Below are positions 24,135 to 31,861 of a stretch of DNA of 49,638 bases, one piece after another. The notes under the pieces were generated by a model that saw only the letters and a program-made list of their open reading frames with translations, made no database searches and had not been told where the DNA came from. Positions within the stretch are counted from its first letter, which is position 1. Each line of letters starts with the position of its first letter. The DNA is from Bacteroidales bacterium (GTDB lineage: Bacteria > Bacteroidota > Bacteroidia > Bacteroidales > UBA932). Made by a program: the position numbers and the translations under genes. The stretch is taken from the NCBI GenBank assembly GCA_017428945.1, contig JAFRPW010000038.1, forward strand, positions 1 through 49,638, given 5' to 3'.

Positions 24135-25720
24135 TGAAACAGAGCACCCGGCAGATTCTCCAGGTCCTGCTTGGCATCGTAATCGGTGCCATGCTCACCT
24201 TTACCGTGGTCAAATACCGCGATACAAGGCATCTTGTCTCTACCCGTTACGGCGGCAAATGGGCCAAGTTGAACCTGGTCCTGGACCTTCTGGAGAAGAA
24301 TTACGTAGATACAATCAAGACTGCGGAACTCACTGACGCCACCATCTCAGCGGCCCTTGCTTCGCTGGACCCCCACTCGGTCTACCTCCCTCCGGTAGAA
24401 CTTTCGGACTCCGAGGAGCAGCTTGCCGGCGGGTTCGACGGCATAGGTATCCAGTTCAATGTCCCGGCCGATACCGCCATCGTCCTTGAGGTCATCGCCG
24501 GCGGCCCGTCGGAAAAGGCCGGCCTCCTGAAAGGGGACCGCATAGTGAAGGTCGATGACCGCGTCATCGCCGGCGTCAAGTTCCCCCAGGACAGCATGGT
24601 CCGTCTCATGAAGGGCCCGTCCGGTACCCGCGTCACCGTCACCGTCCGCCGCTCCGGGGAAGAGATTCCCTTCGAGATTACCCGCGGGAAAATCCCCGTC
24701 CACAGCGTGGATGCCTACTTTATGCTCTCTGATACAGTTGGTTACATGAGGGTAGGGAAGTTCTCCAGAACCACCTACAAGGAAACCCATGATGCCACGA
24801 GGGAACTTGCCTCCAAAGGCATGAAACACCTTGTCATGGACCTCAGGGCCAATACCGGCGGGTACATGGACCAGGCACTTCTCATGTGCAACGATTTCCT
24901 CGCATCGGGGGACACCATCGTCTACATTGAGGGCCTTCACCGCAAGCGCGAGGTCTTCCGTGCCGATGGCCGCGGCTCCTTCCTGGACATGGGGCTGTCG
25001 GTCCTTATAGGGGAGAGCACGGCAAGTGCCAGTGAAATCTTCGCAGGCGCCATCCAGGACAATGACCGCGGCACCATCGTAGGCCGTCGTTCCTTCGGCA
25101 AAGGCCTTGTCCAGGAGCCATTCTTCTTCACGGATAAGTCCGGCGTCCGCCTCACAGTGGCCCGGTACTACACACCCTCCGGCAGGTGCATCCAGAAGCC
25201 CTATAGCGGGGCCGATGACTACAGCTACGACATCTACCGCCGCTATGCCGACGGCGAGGTTTTCTCCGCCGACAGCGTCCACCTGGACAAGTCCGACGTC
25301 CACCATACCCGCAGCGGCCGCACGGTCTACGGCGGCGGTGGCATCATGCCCGATGTCTTTGTGCCCATGGACACTACCACAACTACCCTGTTCTACCGCC
25401 AGTGCGTCCGCAAGGCCACCACGATGCGTTTTGCATCGGCCATGTTCGACAAGTACGGCTCCAGGCTGTCGTCCATAGATTCCTTCGCCGCCATGGACAG
25501 GTTCCTATCTTCGGAGAACATTGCCGGGCAGTTTGTCCGCTACGCGCTTTCTGCCGACGGCATCCGCTGCACGGACGCCGAGTGGGCCTCCTCCCGCCCC
25601 TACATGCAGCCAGAGGTCTACGCCCTTGTCTCCCGCTACTCGGCCCTTGGCGAAAACGCCTTCTACAAATACTACCTCCCCATCGACAGCACTATAGACG
25701 TTGCCCTGGAGAATCTGTAA
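24134..25720 (+). CDS. C-terminal processing peptidase, S41 family
   Basis: A 528-residue exported protease. An N-terminal helix (QVLLGIVIGAMLTFTVV, 10-26) anchors it in the inner membrane with the rest in the periplasm. A PDZ domain spans about 100-175 (GIGIQFNVPADTAIVLEV...GPSEKAGLLKGDRIVKVDD). The catalytic dyad of tail-specific proteases is present: Ser298 in STASASEIF and Lys323 in SFGKGLVQ, with the family's 25-residue spacing. It trims or degrades proteins from their C termini in the envelope. Last gene of the run, followed by a strong hairpin terminator. Confidence 0.93.
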   Translation: MKQSTRQILQVLLGIVIGAMLTFTVVKYRDTRHLVSTRYGGKWAKLNLVLDLLEKNYVDTIKTAELTDATISAALASLDPHSVYLPPVELSDSEEQLAGGFDGIGIQFNVPADTAIVLEVIAGGPSEKAGLLKGDRIVKVDDRVIAGVKFPQDSMVRLMKGPSGTRVTVTVRRSGEEIPFEITRGKIPVHSVDAYFMLSDTVGYMRVGKFSRTTYKETHDATRELASKGMKHLVMDLRANTGGYMDQALLMCNDFLASGDTIVYIEGLHRKREVFRADGRGSFLDMGLSVLIGESTASASEIFAGAIQDNDRGTIVGRRSFGKGLVQEPFFFTDKSGVRLTVARYYTPSGRCIQKPYSGADDYSYDIYRRYADGEVFSADSVHLDKSDVHHTRSGRTVYGGGGIMPDVFVPMDTTTTTLFYRQCVRKATTMRFASAMFDKYGSRLSSIDSFAAMDRFLSSENIAGQFVRYALSADGIRCTDAEWASSRPYMQPEVYALVSRYSALGENAFYKYYLPIDSTIDVALENL

Positions 25721-25765
25721 CGAATAAAGGCACCTCAACTGCTGGAGGTGCCTTTATTCGCTTTT
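25721..25765 (+). terminator. Strong intrinsic terminator after ctpA
   Basis: CGAATAAAGGCACCTC (25721-25736) pairs perfectly with GAGGTGCCTTTATTCG (25745-25760), 16 bp with an 8-base loop, then CTTTT. Confidence 0.85.
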
Positions 25766-25785
25766 AAATACTAACCAACTAAATA

Positions 25786-25799
25786 ACTAACCGGTTAGT
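25786..25799. promoter_or_regulatory. Perfect 14-bp palindrome between convergent genes
   Basis: ACTAACCGGTTAGT is fully self-complementary without a loop, a form expected for a dimeric DNA-binding protein rather than an RNA hairpin. It follows ACTAACCAACTAAATA, which has related ACTAA steps. It lies 26 bases after the lptB stop and 65 after the ctpA stop; role unknown. Confidence 0.4.
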
Positions 25800-25825
25800 G
25801 TAAATGCAAGAGGCGTGCCAAAATG

Positions 25826-26623
25826 CTAGGCCTGGCCGGTCATTTCCCTGCGGGCGCGTTCTACGGACTTGGAACGCTTGAGGACGAAGCCGGATCCGAG
25901 GTACTTGGTGCGGACGTCTTCATCGGCGGCAAGCTGCTCCGGGGTGCCTTCCTGGAGGATGACGCCCTCATACAGAAGGTATGCGCGGTCTGTGATGGCA
26001 AGGGTTTCACCCACGTTGTGGTCCGTGATGATGACGCCTATGTTGCGGTACTTTAGTTTGGCGATGATGTACTGGATGTCCTCCACGGCAATGGGGTCAA
26101 CGCCGGCGAAGGGCTCGTCCAGAAGGATGAACTTGGGGTCTACGGCAAGGGCGCGGGCAATCTCGCAGCGGCGGCGTTCACCTCCGGAAAGCTGGATTCC
26201 CAGGGACTTGCGCACCTTGGAGAGGTTGAACTCGTCGATGAGCCTTTCCATGCGCTCTACGCGCTGTTCCTTTGTCATATCCTTAGTGGAGGACGATACT
26301 TCCATGACGGACATTATGTTGTCCTCTACGGACATGCGGCGGAAAACGGAAGCCTCCTGAGGCAGGTAGCCGATTCCTTTCTGGGCCCTCTTGTACATTG
26401 GAAGGGTGGTAAGCTCTACGGAGCCGCCCTGGTCGTCGTCAATGAAGATGCGGCCGCCGTTTGGCTTGATCTGGCCGGTGATCATGTAGAAACTGGTGGT
26501 TTTACCGGCACCGTTAGGACCCAGGAAGCCCACAATCTCTCCCTGCTGTACTTCCATGTTAACGCCCTTCACAACCGTGCGGACGCCGTATTTCTTGACA
26601 AGGTTTTCTGCTCTTAGTTTCAT
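25826..26623 (-). CDS. lptB: LPS export ABC transporter ATPase LptB
   Basis: A 265-residue cytoplasmic ATPase that powers lipopolysaccharide extraction from the inner membrane together with LptFG. Walker [10 protein letters not shown] (35-43), the ABC signature [15 protein letters not shown], Walker [14 protein letters not shown] and the switch His in [10 protein letters not shown] are all present. The DPIAVEDIQ and [16 protein letters not shown] blocks are typical of LptB. The dnaX stop lies one base before its start, so the two are co-transcribed; this pairing gives no clear functional link. Confidence 0.93.
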   Translation of the reverse strand: MKLRAENLVKKYGVRTVVKGVNMEVQQGEIVGFLGPNGAGKTTSFYMITGQIKPNGGRIFIDDDQGGSVELTTLPMYKRAQKGIGYLPQEASVFRRMSVEDNIMSVMEVSSSTKDMTKEQRVERMERLIDEFNLSKVRKSLGIQLSGGERRRCEIARALAVDPKFILLDEPFAGVDPIAVEDIQYIIAKLKYRNIGVIITDHNVGETLAITDRAYLLYEGVILQEGTPEQLAADEDVRTKYLGSGFVLKRSKSVERARREMTGQA

Positions 26624-26624
26624 A

Positions 26625-28307
26625 CTACTTGGTGTCTAGGGCAAGTTCTGCTGCGAAGGCCTTGAAATCAGGGTTCTTGTCCATGAGGTCCTTGGCCTTC
26701 TCTTCCGGCATGTAGGGTACTTTCTCTACCTCTTCTTCCGGAGTTACGGACACTATGATGTTCACTTTGGGAGTGCCCAGGAGACCGCGGAGTTTTCCTT
26801 CAAGGTCCCTGAGGAGTTTTTCCTCTATCCACTGCTTCTGGGCCTCGTTCTTTACGGTGAAATCTACAATTTTCACGCCGCCGTTCTCGCTTATCTGGAT
26901 GTGGCCGTTGGCAATGGTGCTGGCAAGGCGGGGCTTGTCTGCATACTGCTTGGAGAGCTCTTTCCACTGCAGGCGGACGGTGTCGTCATCCGGCAGCTGA
27001 ACAGTCACAGGAGCCGCTTCCGCGGGTTTTTCCTCTTCCTTTTTCTCCTCCATGAGTGCATTCATCGAAAGAGCCGACCCTGTCTTGGCCGCACGGCGGC
27101 GGGGTGCAGGTGTTGCAGGTGTTACGGCAGAGGTGGCTCCTTCCGGAGCATTTGCCCGTACAGGGTCGCGAAGCGACGCGGAGGAAGGAGCTACCTCTGC
27201 CGTAGCTGCCGGCGCCTTGACCAGGAAGCTGAGCTTCATGAGGGCGTACTCAATGTGCAAACGGGGATTAACGGCGCTCTTGTAAGCGCTTTCACAGCCG
27301 GTAGTGATGCCAAGGGCGTCGAAGAGGAACTTGATGTCGCAGTTTGCGGCCTGTTCCCTATAGCGGCGTTTTAGGGAGTCCGGAAGCTCCAGAAGTGCGT
27401 CCAGTCCACCTGTCTTTGCCACTATGAGGTCCCTGAGATGGGATGACAGGGATGCAACGAAGTGGAGGGCGTTGAAGCCCTTGGCGAGGATCTCGTCAAA
27501 GGAGAGGAGCGCGGCGCCGTAGTTGCCGGAGAGGAAGCTGTCCACCATGGAAAAGCTGTACTCGTAGTCCAGGACGCCAAGGTTGCGGATTACGTCGTCG
27601 TACTTGACTTCCGTTCCGCAGAAGGCTACCGTCTGGTCAAAGATGGTGAGCGCGTCGCGCATGGCGCCATCGGCCTTGGAGGCTATTACGTGGAGGGATT
27701 CATCGTCGATGGTGACCCCTTCCTTGTCTGCGATTCCGCGCAGGTTGCGCACCATGTCCGGGATGCTGATGCGGTTGAAGTCGTAGGTCTGGCAGCGGCT
27801 GAGGATGGTGGGGAGAATCTTGTGCTTCTCCGTAGTGGCAAGGATGAAGATGGCATGTGCCGGGGGCTCCTCCAGCGTCTTGAGGAAGGCGTTGAAAGCC
27901 TGGGTGGAAAGCATGTGGACCTCGTCTATGATGTACACGCTGTACTTTCCCACCTGAGGAGGAACCTGGACCTGGTCCATCAGGGCCTTTATGTCCTCTA
28001 CGGAATTGTTGGAGGCGGCGTCCAGCTCATGTATGCAGTAGGAACGGCCTTCCTTGAAGCTCACGCAGGACTCGCACTCCCCGCACGGCTCCATGTCCGG
28101 TCCCGGATTGGAACAGTTGATCATCTTGGCGAAGATACGCGCCGTGGTGGTCTTTCCCACCCCGCGGGGCCCGCAGAAAAGGTATGCATGCGCCAGCTGC
28201 CCTCTCTTGATGGAGTTTGACAGCGTCCTTGCAATGGTATCCTGGCCGATGAGCGTTTCGAAGGAGTCCGGCCTGTACTTCCTTGCCGATACAATATACT
28301 CACTCAT
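26625..28307 (-). CDS. dnaX: DNA polymerase III gamma/tau subunit
   Basis: A 560-residue clamp-loader subunit. Walker [10 protein letters not shown] (46-54); a zinc module with Cys65, Cys75, Cys78 and Cys81; Walker B IIDEVH (126-131); and a sensor-1 SRC (LSRCQTYDF) mark the AAA+ core. The C-terminal tau-like part (about 430-560) is separated by an Ala/Pro-rich linker. In that linker, residues about 369-395 ([16 protein letters not shown]) are encoded by an 80-bp palindromic element (27124-27203). A -7 box lies six bases upstream of the ATG at 28307. Confidence 0.95.
   Translation of the reverse strand: MSEYIVSARKYRPDSFETLIGQDTIARTLSNSIKRGQLAHAYLFCGPRGVGKTTTARIFAKMINCSNPGPDMEPCGECESCVSFKEGRSYCIHELDAASNNSVEDIKALMDQVQVPPQVGKYSVYIIDEVHMLSTQAFNAFLKTLEEPPAHAIFILATTEKHKILPTILSRCQTYDFNRISIPDMVRNLRGIADKEGVTIDDESLHVIASKADGAMRDALTIFDQTVAFCGTEVKYDDVIRNLGVLDYEYSFSMVDSFLSGNYGAALLSFDEILAKGFNALHFVASLSSHLRDLIVAKTGGLDALLELPDSLKRRYREQAANCDIKFLFDALGITTGCESAYKSAVNPRLHIEYALMKLSFLVKAPAATAEVAPSSASLRDPVRANAPEGATSAVTPATPAPRRRAAKTGSALSMNALMEEKKEEEKPAEAAPVTVQLPDDDTVRLQWKELSKQYADKPRLASTIANGHIQISENGGVKIVDFTVKNEAQKQWIEEKLLRDLEGKLRGLLGTPKVNIIVSVTPEEEVEKVPYMPEEKAKDLMDKNPDFKAFAAELALDTK
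27124..27203. repeat. 80-bp palindromic element inserted in frame in dnaX
   Basis: ACGGCAGAGGTGGCTCCTTC (from 27124) pairs over 21 bases, with one mismatch, with the sequence ending at 27203 (GGAAGGAGCTACCTCTGCC). Inside is a second hairpin, GTCGC GAA GCGAC (27165-27177). The nested structure, 80 bp in total, keeps the frame in the disordered tau linker. Its peptide ([19 protein letters not shown]) looks repeat-derived, and no other part of DnaX resembles it. Confidence 0.82.
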
Positions 28308-28313
28308 AGACTA

Positions 28314-28321
28314 CAAATATA
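28314..28321 (-). promoter_or_regulatory. -7 element of the dnaX-lptB operon
   Basis: TATATTTG on the minus strand, six bases before the dnaX ATG. No convincing -33 box at 19-21 bases. Confidence 0.5.
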
Positions 28322-28346
28322 AGAAAAATCCGCCAATTCCTTAACC

Positions 28347-28427
28347 CGTCCACCAAAAACGCCCACTTCCGTGGATAAACCGGCAAATACTGGTCTTCGT
28401 CCGCAAAAACGGCCATTTTCAGGGACG
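28347..28427. repeat. Family 2-related palindromes, diverged
   Basis: GTCCACCAAAAACGCC...GTGGATAAACCGGCAAA (28348-28387) follows the 50-bp unit of 16836-17022. A more decayed copy, CGTCCGCAAAAACGGCCATT...GGGACG, ends at 28427. They occupy the gap between rpsU and dnaX, whose 187 bases hold no gene. Confidence 0.75.
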
Positions 28428-28437
28428 GCGGGTAACG

Positions 28438-28472
28438 AAAAAACGGTTCCCGTATGCCGGAAACCGTTTTTT
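28438..28472 (-). terminator. Terminator downstream of rpsU
   Basis: AAAAAACGGTT (28438-28448) pairs with AACCGTTTTTT (28462-28472); on the minus strand the stem is followed by a T run. It lies 22 bases after the rpsU stop. Confidence 0.85.
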
Positions 28473-28494
28473 TATATAAAAGGTGCAAATCAGA

Positions 28495-28689
28495 TTACTG
28501 GTCTTCTTCAAGACGGAGCTTCTGAACGTAGATGGCCTTCTGCATAGCCATACGCTTGATCACGGAAGGCTTCTCGAAGTTCTTGCGGGCACGCATCTCG
28601 CGGACGGCGCCGGTCTTTTCGAACTTGCGCTTGAACTTTTTAAGGGCTCTCTCGATGTTTTCGCCTTCTTTAACGGGAACGATGATCAT
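28495..28689 (-). CDS. rpsU: 30S ribosomal protein bS21
   Basis: A 64-residue basic protein (MIIVPVKEGENIERALKKFK, then RKFEKTGAVREMRARKNFEKP) with the full bS21 pattern and normal length. In Bacteroidota bS21, with bS18 and bS6, holds the 3' end of 16S rRNA and hides the anti-Shine-Dalgarno sequence. A single-gene unit with its own promoter, strong ribosome binding site and terminator. Confidence 0.97.
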   Translation of the reverse strand: MIIVPVKEGENIERALKKFKRKFEKTGAVREMRARKNFEKPSVIKRMAMQKAIYVQKLRLEEDQ

Positions 28690-28697
28690 GCTTTTTA

Positions 28698-28707
28698 CAC
28701 CTCCTTT
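28698..28707 (-). promoter_or_regulatory. Strong Shine-Dalgarno sequence of rpsU
   Basis: AAAGGAGGTG on the minus strand, eight bases before the ATG. It is the only full-length Shine-Dalgarno sequence I found in the window; most other starts have none, as is normal in Bacteroidota. A strong SD on rpsU fits autoregulation: when bS21 is scarce, the anti-SD is freed and rpsU is translated better. Confidence 0.85.
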
Positions 28708-28722
28708 TTCTCAAATGGGCTG

Positions 28723-28754
28723 CAAAGATATGATATTTTTTCTTACCCACCAAA
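28723..28754 (-). promoter_or_regulatory. Promoter of rpsU
   Basis: TTTG (28751-28754, minus strand), 20 bases, TATCTTTG (28723-28730): a textbook Bacteroidota promoter, giving a leader of roughly 25 bases containing the Shine-Dalgarno sequence. Confidence 0.8.
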
Positions 28755-28755
28755 T

Positions 28756-30534
28756 TTATTTCACTTCTATTACAAGTTCCAGGGTCTCCTTGGTGCCATC
28801 GGCAAAGGTAAGCACGGCCACAATGCTGTGAGAGCCTGCCGTGAGGGTGACCTCTCCGTTACCGCTGAGGCCGTTGCCGTCGTAGCTCCAGGACACTGAT
28901 ACAGGATTCTGGCCTTCCGCAAGTTCAAGGGTGGGGAAGAAGCCGTCGCCGGCAGCGTAACTGCCGTTTCCGGGATCCGCAATGGCATTAAGGCCCATAT
29001 CCTGGAACGAGGATACAGGAATGTTCGAGTACGTAGCAGTGAGGTGGACCTTTTTATCCTGGGAGGAATATGAGATATTACTCAGTACTACGTCCGTACT
29101 GTTATTGTTCCAGTCTACAGGAGTGTAGGACTTAACGTTCTTTCTGCCGGGGAATACGTAGTCAGAGAGGTAGTAGGATGTGTAGTTCAGCGAGGTGGTA
29201 TTTGCCGCGGGAATCACGTAGAAGCAGGGATGGCTTCCGTAAGCGTTGATGCTGTTGTAGCTTCCCCAATTGGCCCATTGCTGGTAGGGAGTCAATCCTC
29301 CTACTCTCCTTACTGTGGACTTGTCCACGTGATAGATTACAAGGCCTGTGGGCAGATACTTGTCCCAGCCGCTTCCGTCGCGGCACTCGTACAGGAAATA
29401 CTCTCCCTCCACTTCCGTGGGAGTAGTGTATGCAACGCTGTATCTGATGGAAGAGAAACTCACATCCCCGTCAGGAAGCTGTGGAACGTCGCCAGGAGTC
29501 ATCCAGCCAAGCAGTATGCGCTCTTCGGCATTGAAGTACGGTGGAGTGCGTCCATCGTTGAGGTATGCTCCGGAATCCATGGTAGAGAAGTAATACAGGC
29601 CTCCAGCCGAGCCGTTTTTATTGTAGTCGGTATCGTAAAAATCCGGGAGGCCGAGGGAGTGTGCGAACTCGTGGCAGGTGGTGCCGATGCCGCACATATT
29701 GCTGCCGCTGCTGCCGGAAAGCTCGGATGTGCAGAAATAAGCGTCGAATCGCTTGCCGTCAAATATGCTACTGCGGCCAAGGGAGGTGTACTGAAGGTTC
29801 CACTGGTGAGGCCATATGGAATTTGCGGGACCGCCTTCGGCCTCGTTATATCCGGCGTAGTAGAAAAGCGCCATGTCTACATAGCCGTCGTTGTCATAGT
29901 CGTACTTGGAGAAGTCGGCCTCTGCGTCAAGGGCTTTGGCGGCGTGGATGAGGGCCTCTTCCGGCCTGGTGTCGTTGTCATCGCTGTCATTCTTCCCGTA
30001 GTATGCCATGTTGTTGGGAAGGTCCACAGGGCCGTATACGTCAAATACGGGAATGAACTGCCCGTCGGAGTTGTCAAAGTAGAAATCCCTCACAGATCCT
30101 GTTCCGCCGTTAGCGGAATAACCTTCCTGGTTCAGGAGGGCGGTGAATTTGGCGTTGGCATCTGTAGTCTTGAACGTAACGTCGGTGAACTGTACCAGGA
30201 AAACTGGGATGTGGCGCTCTCCATGGGTCATGGCGTTGTCCGTATGGGTGCGTGGCCTGGTTCTGTTTGCCGCCTTCCTTCTTGCGATGGCGTTCTTGCG
30301 GGCTTCAGGATTAATTGTGGAAGGCCTCCACCATCCGTCCTGGTCCTGTTTTACAACTTGATCAGTGCCTGCGATGGTAGTCCAGTTGAAGAACTCGTCT
30401 CCGTGGCGCTGGAGCATGATGGTGGTTCCGTCCGGCTGCACTGCGGTGAAAGGTACGGGGCTGGCCGGGATGGCATTTGCAACAGTGCAGATGAGAGCGG
30501 CAACGGCCGCGGCGATAATATTCCTTGTTCTCAT
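28756..30534 (-). CDS. M6-family secreted metalloprotease
   Basis: A 592-residue exported protease: signal peptide (MRTRNIIAAAVAALICTVANA), a propeptide-like stretch, and a catalytic domain with the zinc motif HEFAH (288-292, TTCHEFAHSLGLPDFYD), the M6 (immune inhibitor A-like) signature. A calcium-binding-like DYDNDGYVD (212-220) lies before it. The C-terminal 120 residues are beta-rich, with a segment GQNPVSVSWSYDGNGLSG resembling an Ig-like domain. There is no T9SS-type C-terminal sorting domain that I can see. Six bases follow the BACON gene, so both are made together. Confidence 0.9.
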   Translation of the reverse strand: MRTRNIIAAAVAALICTVANAIPASPVPFTAVQPDGTTIMLQRHGDEFFNWTTIAGTDQVVKQDQDGWWRPSTINPEARKNAIARRKAANRTRPRTHTDNAMTHGERHIPVFLVQFTDVTFKTTDANAKFTALLNQEGYSANGGTGSVRDFYFDNSDGQFIPVFDVYGPVDLPNNMAYYGKNDSDDNDTRPEEALIHAAKALDAEADFSKYDYDNDGYVDMALFYYAGYNEAEGGPANSIWPHQWNLQYTSLGRSSIFDGKRFDAYFCTSELSGSSGSNMCGIGTTCHEFAHSLGLPDFYDTDYNKNGSAGGLYYFSTMDSGAYLNDGRTPPYFNAEERILLGWMTPGDVPQLPDGDVSFSSIRYSVAYTTPTEVEGEYFLYECRDGSGWDKYLPTGLVIYHVDKSTVRRVGGLTPYQQWANWGSYNSINAYGSHPCFYVIPAANTTSLNYTSYYLSDYVFPGRKNVKSYTPVDWNNNSTDVVLSNISYSSQDKKVHLTATYSNIPVSSFQDMGLNAIADPGNGSYAAGDGFFPTLELAEGQNPVSVSWSYDGNGLSGNGEVTLTAGSHSIVAVLTFADGTKETLELVIEVK

Positions 30535-30540
30535 ATGCCC

Positions 30541-31770
30541 TTACTTTTTAACGATGAAACATGTGCCTGGTTCCGCCTTGAACCATAAGAGCTGGTCGCT
30601 TTCCGCTATTACGGTGGCATTGTACACGGAGTGCATGACCTCCTTGTTGCCGCTCTTGACGACCACATCTACATTGGCCGATGACCCTTCCGCCGCGTCG
30701 GTCTTGATTCCGGAAACGATGACTGCGGAGTATGAACTGCGTTTCATGAGTCTCAGCTCCAGGGAGCCGTCTTTTTCCTTTCGTCCGGCCTGGTTCCATC
30801 CATCGGTTCCAAGTACGTAATCCATACCCGCGATGCCATAGAAACCGGGGGTATTAACGTCAAGGTACGGATCCTTGCCGCTTTGGGTTACAGTTACGGA
30901 GAAGGAAGCATCGCCGCCGGTGAAGCTCACTGTGGCCTGCCTGTCGGCATAAGTATCGTTGGGCTCTGCTACAAAGCTCTCAGTGGCTTCTTTCAGGGCT
31001 TTTGTCTCTATGTGCTTTACCCAAGGTGCGCTGCATTCTATGTTGTAGTCCACATTGGTCCTTGTCCTGACGGCAAACTCTCCGCCCTTCCAGTCGAAGG
31101 AGGCAGTGGAGCCGTCGCCAAGGATGACATCCTTCTGGCCCTGCACCACGGGAATCTCTACGCTCAAGGTCCCGAAGCTGATCTTCAGGGAGCCCTCACG
31201 GGAGCCGATGTTTTCGTTGGGATCAAGGGCGTGGCAGGAAATAGTGGCGTCTCCTGCATATCCTTTCTGAGTGTCAAGGGCCAGCCAGTCTTTTCCGGAC
31301 ACAACTTCCGCTGTCCATGTGGAAGGGGATTTGAAGGTGGCGCTGGAGACTTCCGTCCCGGAAAGGGTTATCGTAGAGGGGCTGAAGTAGGTATCCATTC
31401 CTCCCTGGACGATGTTTACGGAACGCGAGCCCTTTCCTGCAGTGACAGTCAGGCCAAGGGTCCTTGGTCCATTCCCTGTATTTGGAGAGAGAAGAAGGGT
31501 AATCTTGCCCATGTTATCTTTGCCGATGAAAACGTTGTCCACGCTTGCCCAGTCTGTTTGCGAGAGATCAACCTTCCACTTGAGGTCACAGATAACGGTA
31601 ACAAGCAAAGTCTGCTGAAGGGCATCAGGTGTTTCGGTGTCCGGCCTAACAATAAGCATTTCCGGAGTCTTGTAGGCATCGAAATCCAGGATGTCGCATG
31701 CGGAGAATGCTCTGGCAATGAATAAAATGGAGAGGAAATACAATCCCGTCCTTATAATATTTTGCTTCAT
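30541..31770 (-). CDS. BACON-domain lipoprotein
   Basis: A 409-residue protein with a lipoprotein signal (LYFLSILFIARAFSACD, Cys25). It has at least two or three BACON-type Ig-like repeats: LLVTVICDLKWKVDLSQTDW...GSRSVNIVQGG; SATFKSPSTWTAEVVSGKDWL...LSVEIPVVQGQ; and FAVRTRTNVDYNIECSAPWV...SFSVTVTQSGK. BACON domains mediate binding to carbohydrate, mucin or protein at the surface in Bacteroidota. It heads a two-gene operon with the M6 protease, so it may recruit or hold the protease's target. Confidence 0.88.
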   Translation of the reverse strand: MKQNIIRTGLYFLSILFIARAFSACDILDFDAYKTPEMLIVRPDTETPDALQQTLLVTVICDLKWKVDLSQTDWASVDNVFIGKDNMGKITLLLSPNTGNGPRTLGLTVTAGKGSRSVNIVQGGMDTYFSPSTITLSGTEVSSATFKSPSTWTAEVVSGKDWLALDTQKGYAGDATISCHALDPNENIGSREGSLKISFGTLSVEIPVVQGQKDVILGDGSTASFDWKGGEFAVRTRTNVDYNIECSAPWVKHIETKALKEATESFVAEPNDTYADRQATVSFTGGDASFSVTVTQSGKDPYLDVNTPGFYGIAGMDYVLGTDGWNQAGRKEKDGSLELRLMKRSSYSAVIVSGIKTDAAEGSSANVDVVVKSGNKEVMHSVYNATVIAESDQLLWFKAEPGTCFIVKK

Positions 31771-31790
31771 ATTCTGAAAAAAAATGTATG

Positions 31791-31798
31791 CAAATATA
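31791..31798 (-). promoter_or_regulatory. -7 element of the BACON-M6 operon
   Basis: TATATTTG on the minus strand, 20 bases before the BACON ATG. It lies 20 bases from the plus-strand -7 box at 31819, so the two divergent promoters overlap. Confidence 0.6.
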
Positions 31799-31818
31799 AT
31801 AATTATATTCTTTTTTGC

Positions 31819-31826
31819 TACATTTG
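31819..31826 (+). promoter_or_regulatory. -7 element of the EF-hand membrane protein operon
   Basis: TACATTTG (31819-31826), 35 bases before the ATG at 31862. Divergent from the BACON-M6 promoter. Confidence 0.55.
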
Positions 31827-31861
31827 TAATGTAACAAGAAAGTTAACCAAAAGATTGCCAT

